Source: Dehalococcoidales bacterium (GTDB lineage Bacteria; Chloroflexota; Dehalococcoidia; Dehalococcoidales; UBA2162). From it: DNA of 7,648 nucleotides. The DNA lies in NCBI GenBank assembly GCA_020354275.1, contig CP070645.1:153002-160649 (forward strand), given 5' to 3'. How positions within the stretch are numbered: the stretch's first letter is position 1; every line of letters starts with the position of its first letter. The translations under genes and the position numbers were made by a program. Positions 1 to 6,453 of the stretch are shown one piece after another. The notes below the pieces were generated by a model, which did not search any database, had not been told where the DNA came from, and saw nothing but the letters and a program-made list of their open reading frames with translations.

Positions 1-126
1 GCTCTTGACCGTTTGTCCCGCGAGCCACTACACCAGCAAATTTTCGAAGTCGAGGCTGAACACTACGGAGTGAGACTTCAATACGCAGATGTCCCAAGCG
101 GTAATGACCCGGGCAGCCAGTTTGCC

Positions 127-154
127 AGTGTAGTGTCTCCAAAATGACTTTACA
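127..154 (+). repeat. left terminal inverted repeat of the 97-bp element
   Basis: It begins AGTGTAGTGTCT and matches 22 of 28 positions of the reverse complement of 196-223. The frame-1 stop codon that ends the recombinase N-terminal part (TGA, 145-147) lies inside this repeat. Confidence 0.75.
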
Positions 155-195
155 CGTGTAGGCTTCCCTAAGGATTGCGTCGTCGGCGGCTGCCC

Positions 196-223
196 TGTCA
201 AGTTATTTACAAGACACCACACT
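196..223 (-). repeat. right terminal inverted repeat of the 97-bp element
   Basis: Read on the minus strand it begins AGTGTGGTGTCT and pairs with 127-154 (22 of 28 positions). The recombinase frame resumes directly after it at 224. Confidence 0.75.
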
Positions 224-316
224 AGGACCATACTTGCCCATGCTGCCAAGCTGGTAAAGCTCGCCAACCGTAAAAATAATCGAGGAGGCAATATCGGCAG
301 AGTCGTTAGTGGTAAT

Positions 317-1525
317 GTGCCTGCTGGCAAGACTTCCTATGGATACAAGTATAAGGCCCAATATGAAGCCCTTGGTCATGGACGGAGGAAGCTGATAAAA
401 GCCGAGTGGGTAGCTGACAGGCTGGACGCAGCTGGTGAACTAGAATTCGGGTCTGAAGCATGGACTGTGGTACAGATCTTTCGTTGGGTTGGACATGAAG
501 GTCAGACACTGTACTGGGTTACGAAAAAGCTAAATGATTTAGGTATCAGGCCACGGCATGCCAAACTGTGGTCACCGTCACTTATCAGCTTCATTGTCAA
601 GAAGCGCTGTTACACTGGTGATCATGTTTACAACAAGGCTGCTTATATGCCCAATCCTAATCGGCCACTAGGTGATATTACCGGTGCTACTAAAAGAACT
701 CTCCGGCAGATGAAGCCCGAGGAGGAGAGGGTTTCCTTTAAGGTGCCAGCGCTGGTCACGACGGCTTTGTGGGAACTAGCCAATAATAATCTGGCAGCGC
801 GAGGAAGAGGTCGTGGTAAAAAAGGGCGAAATATCGAAGCCTTGTTACGAGGACGTGTTTTCTGTCCACAGTGCAACCGACTTCTCAGCGTTTATCGGGA
901 TAGTAATTACCGCCATTTAAAGTACTACACCTGTGCCACCCGTTCACAGGGTTGGAAGAAGGAGCGATGTCATTTTCCTGCTTTCCGGGTTGAATGGCTT
1001 GACAACGTGGTATGGGACTGTGTGTACACTCTGATGAAACAGCCGTCTCTCGTTGAGGAGCAATTATCAGCCGATAATAATGATAGACGTACAGATGGAT
1101 TAACCAAACGGGTCAAATCGCTAAAGCAGAAAATAGCCCAGACAGACGCAAAGATACGGCGTATTCATGATGGTTATGAAGCTGAACCGCCGGTATATAC
1201 AGCGAAAGAGGCGGAGGAAAGAACCAGAGCATTGCGTGAATTGATAGCCCGGATGGAGACAGAGTTGCAGAGACTGCAAACACTAGTTGAGCAAGAGGTT
1301 ATCGGTCAAAAGACCATTGACATGGTACGTCGCAGCCTGGAAGAGGTGCGTGATGAAAACCTGGAAAATGCCAGCTTCAGCGATAAACAGGAACTGATTG
1401 CCAGGCTGGGTATTGTTGTCTACCCATCGGAAGACCACAGGACGGTACGTATTGCCTCCAAACTGCCGGTGGTGGGGGGTAAGATTTCTACTCAGATAAT
1501 GAGCATCGCATCGCCGAAGCTGTAG
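317..1525 (+). CDS. C-terminal remnant ORF of the serine recombinase (recombinase domain, zinc ribbon, coiled coil)
   Basis: This 402-codon open frame is what a gene caller would report from the broken recombinase. Its GTG at 317 lies inside a conserved family segment (the V of SGNVPAGK), has no Shine-Dalgarno sequence in front of it, and is the first possible start after the frame opens at 134, so it is probably not a real initiation site. Visible parts: recombinase domain (about residues 1-150), zinc ribbon with Cys183, Cys186, Cys206 and Cys218, then a Lys/Glu/Arg-rich coiled coil (about 260-350) and a short tail ending SIASPKL. It has no catalytic domain, so if translated it could bind DNA at most. 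The last ten or so codons are antisense to the end of queA. Confidence 0.6.
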   Translation: MPAGKTSYGYKYKAQYEALGHGRRKLIKAEWVADRLDAAGELEFGSEAWTVVQIFRWVGHEGQTLYWVTKKLNDLGIRPRHAKLWSPSLISFIVKKRCYTGDHVYNKAAYMPNPNRPLGDITGATKRTLRQMKPEEERVSFKVPALVTTALWELANNNLAARGRGRGKKGRNIEALLRGRVFCPQCNRLLSVYRDSNYRHLKYYTCATRSQGWKKERCHFPAFRVEWLDNVVWDCVYTLMKQPSLVEEQLSADNNDRRTDGLTKRVKSLKQKIAQTDAKIRRIHDGYEAEPPVYTAKEAEERTRALRELIARMETELQRLQTLVEQEVIGQKTIDMVRRSLEEVRDENLENASFSDKQELIARLGIVVYPSEDHRTVRIASKLPVVGGKISTQIMSIASPKL

Positions 1526-2538
1526 AAATGGTAACGACGGGCTATGGCTTCCTGGTAGGCACGGCTCAGGAAGTCCTTCCCGACAAAGGCGGCCACCATC
1601 ATCAGCAGCGTCGTCCTGGGCAGGTGGAAGTTGGTAATCATGGCATCAACCATCCTGAACCGGTACCCGGGGGTGATAAACAGGTCCACCCAGCCGGAGA
1701 ACGCCGATATCTGCTCTGTGTCACCAAACTGAGCTACTGCCTCGACCAGCCGTACCGTGGTCGTGCCGACGCAGATAATCCGCCGTCCTTCCTTCCGAGC
1801 TTGAGACAGTTCACCGGCTACCTCCTGGTCTAAAAAAGCGTACTCTTTATGTACCGGGTGCTGGGACGGGTCTTCCTCCTTAACCGGACGGAAGGTATCC
1901 AGCCCCACATGAAGCGTCATAAAAAGGCATTTAACTCCCCGGGCCTTTATCCGGTCAATTAACTCCGCCGTGAAATGCAACCCGGCAGTTGGTGCCGCCA
2001 CGCTGCCGTCCACACTGGCATATACCGTTTGATAACGTTCCGGGTCTGCCAGAGGTAAGTGGATATAGGGCGGTAACGGAACCTCGCCCAGGTTGGTTAA
2101 CAGTGCTTCGTCAGAGAAGCTGATCACCTTTATACCGCTCTCCCCCATCCCGACCACCTCACCGGTAACGGCGGTATCCTGTCCCCCGGCAGTTAACGGG
2201 CTTCCGGTTATTTCAACCCCGGTGCCCAGCCTGACACGTCTGCCCGGCCTGACCAGCGTTTCCCAGGTACCAGGGCTAAGGCACCGCAGTAACAAAATCT
2301 CCAGTCCACCGCCGGTATCAGCCTTCTTTGCGGTCAGACGGGCCGGGATAACCCGGCTGTCGTTGAACACCAGAACATCCCCGTCCTGCAGATAATCAAC
2401 AACCTCGTGGAATTCGTGGTGCTTAAGTGAATTATCTCCACGGTTCAGCACCAGCAAACGTGCCCGGTCTCTGGGTTCAACCGGGGTCTGGGCAATAAGC
2501 TCCGGGGGAAGTGAATAGTCAAAATCGCTGGTCTTCAT
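1492..2538 (-). CDS. queA: S-adenosylmethionine:tRNA ribosyltransferase-isomerase QueA
   Basis: Cytoplasmic enzyme that transfers and isomerises the ribosyl part of S-adenosylmethionine onto 7-aminomethyl-7-deazaguanine in tRNA, making epoxyqueuosine at wobble position 34. It has 348 residues against about 340-356 for the family. Family hallmarks are present along the whole length: FDYSLPPELIAQTPVEPRDR near the N-terminus, VFNDSRVIPARL (57-68), GEVPLPPYI (151-159), GSVAAPTAGLHFT (178-190), TNFHLPRTTLLMMVAAF near 302-318, and the C-terminal SFGDAMLI. The ATG at 2538 is preceded by an AGGAAAG Shine-Dalgarno and gives the expected N-terminus. It lies 118 bp downstream of the phosphotriesterase-family gene on the same strand. 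Its last codons and stop overlap the convergent recombinase by 34 bp. The gene looks intact and functional. Confidence 0.97.
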   Translation of the reverse strand: MKTSDFDYSLPPELIAQTPVEPRDRARLLVLNRGDNSLKHHEFHEVVDYLQDGDVLVFNDSRVIPARLTAKKADTGGGLEILLLRCLSPGTWETLVRPGRRVRLGTGVEITGSPLTAGGQDTAVTGEVVGMGESGIKVISFSDEALLTNLGEVPLPPYIHLPLADPERYQTVYASVDGSVAAPTAGLHFTAELIDRIKARGVKCLFMTLHVGLDTFRPVKEEDPSQHPVHKEYAFLDQEVAGELSQARKEGRRIICVGTTTVRLVEAVAQFGDTEQISAFSGWVDLFITPGYRFRMVDAMITNFHLPRTTLLMMVAAFVGKDFLSRAYQEAIARRYHFYSFGDAMLII

Positions 2539-2656
2539 TCTTTCCTGAACAGTGACCGAACTACTGATGATACCGTAGTGTTAAAACCGGCATTATTGAA
2601 ATAAACAACCCTTGTTACCGGGGATAATATTGGCGCTCTGATGTTAAGGCTTAATG

Positions 2657-3595
2657 CTACGAAACACCCTCGAAGAAATGGCGGGGGCCTTCAACGCAAA
2701 GACGGTCTACCGTTGCTTCATCAACACCCATCTCCCGAAGCTGAGGTAGGACCACATTCTTGATGTGGAGGTACCCGGTGCCTGGCTCTGGCCGCGCTGA
2801 AACGTCAGCAGCCGCCCCCATGGTCGACACCAGCGAATGGTCATGGGATGGGAGTAAGCGGTCTACATAGCCGGCATCTATCAGTGCCTTCATGGTATTG
2901 GTACGTTCCTCAGAACTCACACTGCGTCCGGGATAACGATCCATACCTAGATAGCACCCCTGCTCCAAAATCCAGGTGAGGTATTCGACATCGGTAGTGT
3001 CATTGGAGTGGTCGAACTTGACCCGGCTCAGGTCCACGCCTTCTTCTTTGATGATAGCCATCTGCTGCCGCCCCACCTGGCCCGGTGAATAAGAATGCAA
3101 CATGAGGGGAAGCCCCGTCTGCTTATGGGCCCGGGCTGCCCCGCGCAGTATTTTTTCCTCTTCCGGTTGCACCCCGGAAGAATCACTGGCCGATTTGATT
3201 ATACCCGCCTTGATTCCGGTCCCGGCAATACCCTCTTCTATTTCACGCATAAAGAGCTGGGCGAACTGGTCAGCTGTGACACTGCGTATAAAACGAGGTA
3301 TTTCCATCCACCACCCGGTGCAGGCAATAACATTGACCCCGCTCCGCCGCGAAGCCTCGGCCAGCACGTTCACGTCGCGCCCCAGATCGATGGTGGTAGC
3401 GTCAACAATTGTGGTTACCCCACCTTCTTTGGCCCGTATCAACCCGCTGACAAGGCGGTCTATAAACCCTTCACCTAACAGTTCAGGATAGTTCTGAACA
3501 ACACCGGATGACGAGACGAGAAGGTGCTCATGCATGAGAGTGAAACCAAGGTCAGCAGTATCAACGGGTCCGAGGACTGAATTCACCGTAGCCAT
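2657..3595 (-). CDS. phosphotriesterase-family metal-dependent hydrolase
   Basis: TIM-barrel amidohydrolase of the phosphotriesterase/lactonase type, 312 residues, which is normal for the family. The binuclear metal site can be read directly: HEH (His22, His24), a Lys in GIIKSA at 134 that would be the carbamylated bridging lysine, His167 in MLHSYS, His196 in KFDHSND, and Asp252 in SHDHS. The N-terminal LGFTLMHEH block is typical. Known members hydrolyse phosphotriesters, lactones or related esters; the substrate here cannot be told from sequence. There is no signal peptide, so it is cytoplasmic. The ATG at 3595 follows AGGAAAGGAG about 10 nt upstream. It starts 31 bp after the CooT-like gene ends, so the two are probably cotranscribed. 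Whether it belongs functionally to the metal-maturation genes is unclear. Confidence is high for the family and low for any specific activity. Confidence 0.9.
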   Translation of the reverse strand: MATVNSVLGPVDTADLGFTLMHEHLLVSSSGVVQNYPELLGEGFIDRLVSGLIRAKEGGVTTIVDATTIDLGRDVNVLAEASRRSGVNVIACTGWWMEIPRFIRSVTADQFAQLFMREIEEGIAGTGIKAGIIKSASDSSGVQPEEEKILRGAARAHKQTGLPLMLHSYSPGQVGRQQMAIIKEEGVDLSRVKFDHSNDTTDVEYLTWILEQGCYLGMDRYPGRSVSSEERTNTMKALIDAGYVDRLLPSHDHSLVSTMGAAADVSARPEPGTGYLHIKNVVLPQLREMGVDEATVDRLCVEGPRHFFEGVS

Positions 3596-3626
3596 AGCTT
3601 GCAGACTCCTTTCCTAATCGAGAAAT

Positions 3627-3821
3627 CTATTGGGTAACCTCTTCAAGCAGGATATTTGAATTGGCAAAGTCTATCTTCTTAATATCGGCCTGCATCTCTT
3701 TCGTCTCCCAGAATATGGTGGTCAGGGTGATCTTCTCCGCCGATATTTCCACTGAAGCTACGTTTTCCAGAAAAAGCGTTTTATTATCATCTTCCTTTAA
3801 ATATACCTTAGCCAGACACAT
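3627..3821 (-). CDS. cooT: CooT-family small nickel-binding protein
   Basis: A 64-residue protein beginning MCLAKVYL, with a pattern of short beta strands (TLFLENVASVEI, KITLTTIFWETKEMQADIKKIDF, NILLEE) that matches the CooT family. In Rhodospirillum rubrum, CooT is a roughly 66-residue nickel-binding protein of the CO dehydrogenase operon, and Cys2 is the metal ligand; here Cys is also residue 2. The frame is open further upstream and could be called from TTG at 3869 (80 residues), but the ATG at 3821 is better. It places Cys at position 2 as in the family, gives the family length, and is preceded by GGGGGG five nt upstream. It is the fourth of five same-strand genes that include a CooC-like ATPase. 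The family assignment is from recognition of the pattern; nickel binding is inferred. Confidence 0.8.
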   Translation of the reverse strand: MCLAKVYLKEDDNKTLFLENVASVEISAEKITLTTIFWETKEMQADIKKIDFANSNILLEEVTQ

Positions 3822-3826
3822 CTCTA

Positions 3827-3832
3827 CCCCCC
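3827..3832 (-). promoter_or_regulatory. Shine-Dalgarno sequence fixing the cooT-like start
   Basis: GGGGGG on the minus strand, 5 nt before the ATG at 3821. It supports the short MCLAKVYL start over the longer TTG start at 3869, which has no comparable site and lies only 3 bp past the preceding stop codon. Confidence 0.6.
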
Positions 3833-3872
3833 ATAAATTTCTTACTTTTACAGTTTCCGTGGCCAGCAACTA

Positions 3873-4088
3873 CTATCCTTCCTGCTCCCTTAACTTCTTT
3901 AGAGCACTAGCCAGGGTCTCATTGGCTTCATTCATCTGCTCGACACCCCGCATCAATTCATCATAAGCGGCTGTCTTGCCCAGTTCCATCGCTTTCTGTG
4001 CCAGGTCTTTTAGTTCCTCGGCATGCTCGCTATTGTGATTTATGGTGTAGTCCAGCAGAATATCCAGCTTTTTCATTTCAGAATCCAT
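3873..4088 (-). CDS. small helical protein with HNxxxH motif, function unknown
   Basis: A 71-residue, highly charged, probably all-helical protein. Key segment: INHNSEHAEELKDLAQKA, with His18 and His22 spaced i to i+4, a geometry that can bind a metal on a helix. It continues with a Met/Glu/Ala-rich amphipathic helix (EQMNEANETLASALKKL) that could form a coiled coil. It has no Cys, signal peptide or membrane segment. The ATG at 4088 follows a very strong Shine-Dalgarno (GGGAGGGGGG, 4095-4104) at 6 nt. It lies between the CooC-like gene (85 bp upstream) and the CooT-like gene (51 bp downstream), all on one strand. From context I infer a metal-handling or chaperone role with its neighbours. I do not recognise an experimentally characterised homologue. 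Confidence 0.8.
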   Translation of the reverse strand: MDSEMKKLDILLDYTINHNSEHAEELKDLAQKAMELGKTAAYDELMRGVEQMNEANETLASALKKLREQEG

Positions 4089-4094
4089 TTATGA

Positions 4095-4104
4095 CCCCCC
4101 TCCC
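4095..4104 (-). promoter_or_regulatory. strong Shine-Dalgarno of the 71-residue gene
   Basis: GGGAGGGGGG on the minus strand, 6 nt before the ATG at 4088. Its strength argues that this small ORF is really translated, probably at a high level. Confidence 0.6.
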
Positions 4105-4173
4105 AGATACTCATTACAAGAGGTATATCAGGTTAGAGACTGAGGCCCATCCATAAGCCGGGGCTAAAAAAGG

Positions 4174-5094
4174 TTATCCTGTTCCGTTGAGCAACGACTC
4201 GATAATCCCCTTAACATCCTCCAGAGCTCTGGAATTACCCAGTGCCGTGCCTTCAAAGCCGGCCTCGCTGAGTTCAGGATCATAGTAGATTGTCCCGATT
4301 GATTGAACCCCCTTCTGGTCCAGCTCCTCAACCATCCTCTGCCTGACCTTTTCCGAAGGCACCTTATTCAGAACAGCCCTGACCCTGCTGATACCCATCC
4401 CTTCGGCCATATAACCTATTTTCCCGGCCAAGGATATCGATTCAAAGGATGGCTCAACCACCATCAACACGGTATCAACACTTCTCTCTATGCCCCGGCC
4501 GAAGCTCTCAATCCCGGCTTCCAGGTCAACCAGCACCACCTCATTCTCCCCGATAACAAGCTTGCCCATCAGTTCTCTGGTTATATCAGCTATCGAACAG
4601 GCACAGCCTTGAAAAGGGTCTTCAATCTTGCCCACCGCCAGAAACTTCAGGCCATCGCGGGAAAGAATATATTCGGCTGGAATATCCTCAATAGCAATCT
4701 CATCCCGGGTTATCCACTCCGTATTCGCTTCTGCCTCCCCCGGAGAAAACCTGCTGAGAAGTGTCAGCAATGGTTTCGGCTCGGCATTAAAACCGAACAT
4801 ACGGTACAGCCCCGGGTTGGACTCATCGGTATCCAGTACCAGAACTCGATAACCCTTGCCTACCAGTGCATTTGCCACCAGGGTAACCACCGAACTCTTG
4901 CCAACACCACCCTTCCCGGAGACAGCTATCTTCTGAATTACACCCTTATCCACAGTATGAGACCTCAGATAAGCCCGGATTTTCTTAGAGGCTGCCACCA
5001 TCTCTTCCTGGGTTGTTGCCGAACACATACCGCAGTCAATACAGTCATCGTCATCATAAAAAGCTGCCCCCATGGGGCAATGGAATAAGCCCAT
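4174..5094 (-). CDS. CooC-like nickel-insertion ATPase with N-terminal Cys (Fe-S-like) extension
   Basis: P-loop ATPase of the SIMIBI/MinD class, 306 residues, closest in pattern to CooC, the ATP-dependent factor that helps load nickel into the C-cluster of CO dehydrogenase. Residues 1-50 form an extra segment with Cys6 and C18-x2-C21-x2-C24, a ferredoxin-like arrangement. The deviant Walker A (SGKGGVGKSS, 59-68) with its signature Lys61 follows, then VLVLDTDESNPGL (84-96). A CxC pair is at Cys164/Cys166 (GCACS), equivalent by position to the CooC nickel-binding CxC. The block VDLEAGIESFGRG, then VDTVLMVVEPS, is the CooC-type DxEAGxExxGRG motif. The ATG at 5094 has GGAG 8 nt upstream. It lies between the ferredoxin-domain gene and the small HNxxxH/CooT genes. 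The class is certain. The client enzyme is inferred; no CODH gene is in view. Confidence 0.88.
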   Translation of the reverse strand: MGLFHCPMGAAFYDDDDCIDCGMCSATTQEEMVAASKKIRAYLRSHTVDKGVIQKIAVSGKGGVGKSSVVTLVANALVGKGYRVLVLDTDESNPGLYRMFGFNAEPKPLLTLLSRFSPGEAEANTEWITRDEIAIEDIPAEYILSRDGLKFLAVGKIEDPFQGCACSIADITRELMGKLVIGENEVVLVDLEAGIESFGRGIERSVDTVLMVVEPSFESISLAGKIGYMAEGMGISRVRAVLNKVPSEKVRQRMVEELDQKGVQSIGTIYYDPELSEAGFEGTALGNSRALEDVKGIIESLLNGTG

Positions 5095-5189
5095 CCCCTA
5101 TACTCCGCTTCCCCCTACCAGCCGGTAACTGTATATCAAAACACAGGCGGCCGTCATTAGGAAAACACTTCTAGACAACACTACCCCCG

Positions 5190-5207
5190 TATGGTGACTG
5201 CACCATA
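5190..5207. other. 7-bp perfect hairpin between the ferredoxin-domain and CooC-like genes
   Basis: TATGGTG, loop ACTG, CACCATA: a perfect 7-bp stem with a 4-nt loop in the 153-bp gap of the minus-strand gene run. On the minus strand it is followed by CGGGGG, not a T run, so it is not a standard terminator. It could be an mRNA-stabilising or processing hairpin that separates the levels of the two genes, or a chance palindrome. Confidence 0.35.
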
Positions 5208-5247
5208 AATAGCATTGCCCCAGCAGCCGGTATATCTTTTATTCTTC

Positions 5248-6324
5248 CTAATATATTCCTTGTGCTTCTGGAATGTGCTCCGGCGGGCGCACTATTTTCA
5301 TCTGGCGTGCTTCGTTGGGACAGTGAATGACACAGCAGCCGCAACCCCGGCATATCTCCGGGTCGACGTAAGCACGTTCGGCATCGACCTCATCGTAGTG
5401 CTTCATGCTAATGGCATCGTACTGGCAGTGTTCAATACAGGTTCCGCAAGCCTGGCACTTCTCCGGGTCAACATAAGCCTCAAAACGGCTCTTGGCCGCT
5501 CCAGCCAGGGCACCACAGCAGCACCAGTGGCAGTTGCAGATCAACTGGTTGACGTCCTTCTGGTTCACCACCATGTTTATGGTATCATGGTCATCGAATG
5601 ACTCAATAACTCTCAGTGCTTCCTCAGCGGAAATCTCCCTGCCGGCTCCGCGGTCAATATTATACTCGGCGGTGCGGCCAACACTGACACATGACTCCTC
5701 GGGGATACCGCAATCTCTATTGGGAAACGACCTTTTACAGCCACAATGAAGTAAGGCTATTTTATCCTGCGCTTTTAAAATTTCCCTGATATCTTCATGG
5801 GGTAACACGTCCGGCAGGTCTTTGATTGACTGCCACCTGGGTACGATTCGAAACGCCGAGTACTGGGGACGGAGACTCTCCGGTCTGGGTTTTCTGGTTA
5901 TTTTACCCTCGGGACCACCCCAGAGCGTGAAAAATTCGGGGCCGACGTCGTCGTCATACTTTGGATTGCCCAGGGCAGCATCGTGAAACTGCATTTGGGT
6001 ACGGGCAATCTGGGGCCCTCCCCTGGTGGGGAACAGAAGTCCTTTCTCATACAACTCGCGAATATGCTTATCCACCGTTTCCTTATCAAGGCCCAGTTTT
6101 TCAGCAAATTTATCGGATACCTCAAGCGACCTCCCAGCGGTAGCCTCCCTGTCCGGGTCTGGCAGGGCAGCTACTACTTTGGCCTGCTCCAGATTGGCCA
6201 TCCTGGCCAGTATGTACGGTGTAGTCCCTGACCGGCCTCCCCCAATCTTAGCCGCCAATTCATGGTAAATAGGGTCAATTTCCTGGCTGATTAACTCCTC
6301 ATAAGTAGGCTTATCTTCACTCAT
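5248..6324 (-). CDS. Cys-rich double [4Fe-4S] ferredoxin-domain protein with helix-turn-helix-like N-terminal part
   Basis: 358 residues. Residues about 35-105 read like a winged helix (LEVSDKFAEKLGLDKETVDKHIRELYEKGLL, with a GG turn after it). A middle part has HCGCKRSFPNRDC (Cys194, 196, 205), Cys212, and the dense group ICNCHWCCCG (Cys263, 265, 268-270). The C-terminus has two ferredoxin motifs, C290xxC293xxC296xxxC300 and C325xxC328xxC331xxxC335P, enough for two [4Fe-4S] clusters; the middle Cys could hold another cluster or metal. It is soluble, with no signal peptide. The ATG at 6324 follows AGGGGTGAT at 8 nt. It is the first gene of the minus-strand run that leads into the CooC-like gene. 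An electron-transfer or redox-sensing partner for a metalloenzyme or its maturation is likely; its exact function is unknown. A DNA-binding role rests only on the helix-turn-helix look. Confidence 0.88.
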   Translation of the reverse strand: MSEDKPTYEELISQEIDPIYHELAAKIGGGRSGTTPYILARMANLEQAKVVAALPDPDREATAGRSLEVSDKFAEKLGLDKETVDKHIRELYEKGLLFPTRGGPQIARTQMQFHDAALGNPKYDDDVGPEFFTLWGGPEGKITRKPRPESLRPQYSAFRIVPRWQSIKDLPDVLPHEDIREILKAQDKIALLHCGCKRSFPNRDCGIPEESCVSVGRTAEYNIDRGAGREISAEEALRVIESFDDHDTINMVVNQKDVNQLICNCHWCCCGALAGAAKSRFEAYVDPEKCQACGTCIEHCQYDAISMKHYDEVDAERAYVDPEICRGCGCCVIHCPNEARQMKIVRPPEHIPEAQGIY

Positions 6325-6453
6325 TACTTATATCACCCCTTGTTTAGTTATATTTATCTCAGTTCAACTACCGGGTGGGTTGAGACAACCCAAATAATGC
6401 CGCTGATTTGATAGTACACCCGATACAAACCCATATTCCAGAATAACACTCCA

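Larger units (their letters stand above)
127..223. mobile_element. 97-bp MITE-like insertion with 28-bp imperfect terminal inverted repeats
   Basis: The left end (127-154) starts AGTGTAGTGTCT, and the reverse complement of the right end (196-223) starts AGTGTGGTGTCT. Over 28 bp the two ends agree at 22 positions. The element is far too short to encode a transposase, so it is a non-autonomous (MITE-like) element or an IS remnant. Its borders are set independently by the host gene: the recombinase reads QFA up to 126 and RTILAHAAK from 224, and 97 bp (not a multiple of 3) explains the change from frame 1 to frame 2. An AG occurs at 127-128 and again at 224-225, so a 2-bp target duplication is possible but cannot be told apart from the repeat ends. 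TGT-starting ends of this length resemble IS481/IS3-type elements, but the parent element is not identified. Confidence 0.75.
1..1525 (+). pseudogene. large serine recombinase, 5'-partial, disrupted by a 97-bp insertion
   Basis: Site-specific DNA recombinase of the large serine (resolvase/invertase) type. The gene enters from the left edge in frame 1 with LDRLSR, the conserved Arg-containing motif of the serine-recombinase catalytic domain, followed by a resolvase-like stretch up to DPGSQFA at 126. Frame 1 then hits TGA at 145-147. The protein resumes in frame 2 at 224 with RTILAHAAK, and GNIGRVVSGNVPAGKTSYGY matches the family's segment linking the catalytic helix to the recombinase domain. 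Further on come a zinc ribbon (Cys codons at 863, 872, 932 and 968) and a charged coiled coil (about 1100-1370), the normal order for this family. Deleting 127-223 gives one unbroken frame, so I read this as a recently broken gene. The catalytic Ser lies left of the window. A sequencing error is unlikely because the extra DNA has terminal inverted repeats. Confidence 0.85.

Noticed and set aside
3095..3491. Two overlapping plus-strand open frames opposite the phosphotriesterase-family gene
   Set aside because: Antisense shadows of a gene with a complete set of active-site residues.
3627..3869. 80-residue version of the CooT-like protein starting at TTG
   Set aside because: The internal ATG at 3821 has the Shine-Dalgarno and the family-typical MC start.
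4140..4173. Possible terminator after the CooC-like gene
   Set aside because: Only a 4-bp GCCC/GGGC stem is possible and the T run lies before it on the minus strand, so it does not fit an intrinsic terminator.
4303..5088. Long plus-strand open frame (261 codons) opposite the CooC-like gene
   Set aside because: It is a shadow of a clearly recognisable minus-strand gene; its translation has no domain pattern.
5119..5232. 9-bp direct repeat CAGCCGGTA at 5119-5127 and 5224-5232 flanking the intergenic gap
   Set aside because: Too short to distinguish from chance, with no further extension of the match.
6354..6449. 31-codon minus-strand ORF from GTG (hydrophobic, ending PVVELR) just upstream of the ferredoxin-domain gene
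   Set aside because: The GGGGG site is too far (16 nt) from the GTG, codon content looks random, and the length is within chance. It would be a leader peptide only if conserved in relatives.
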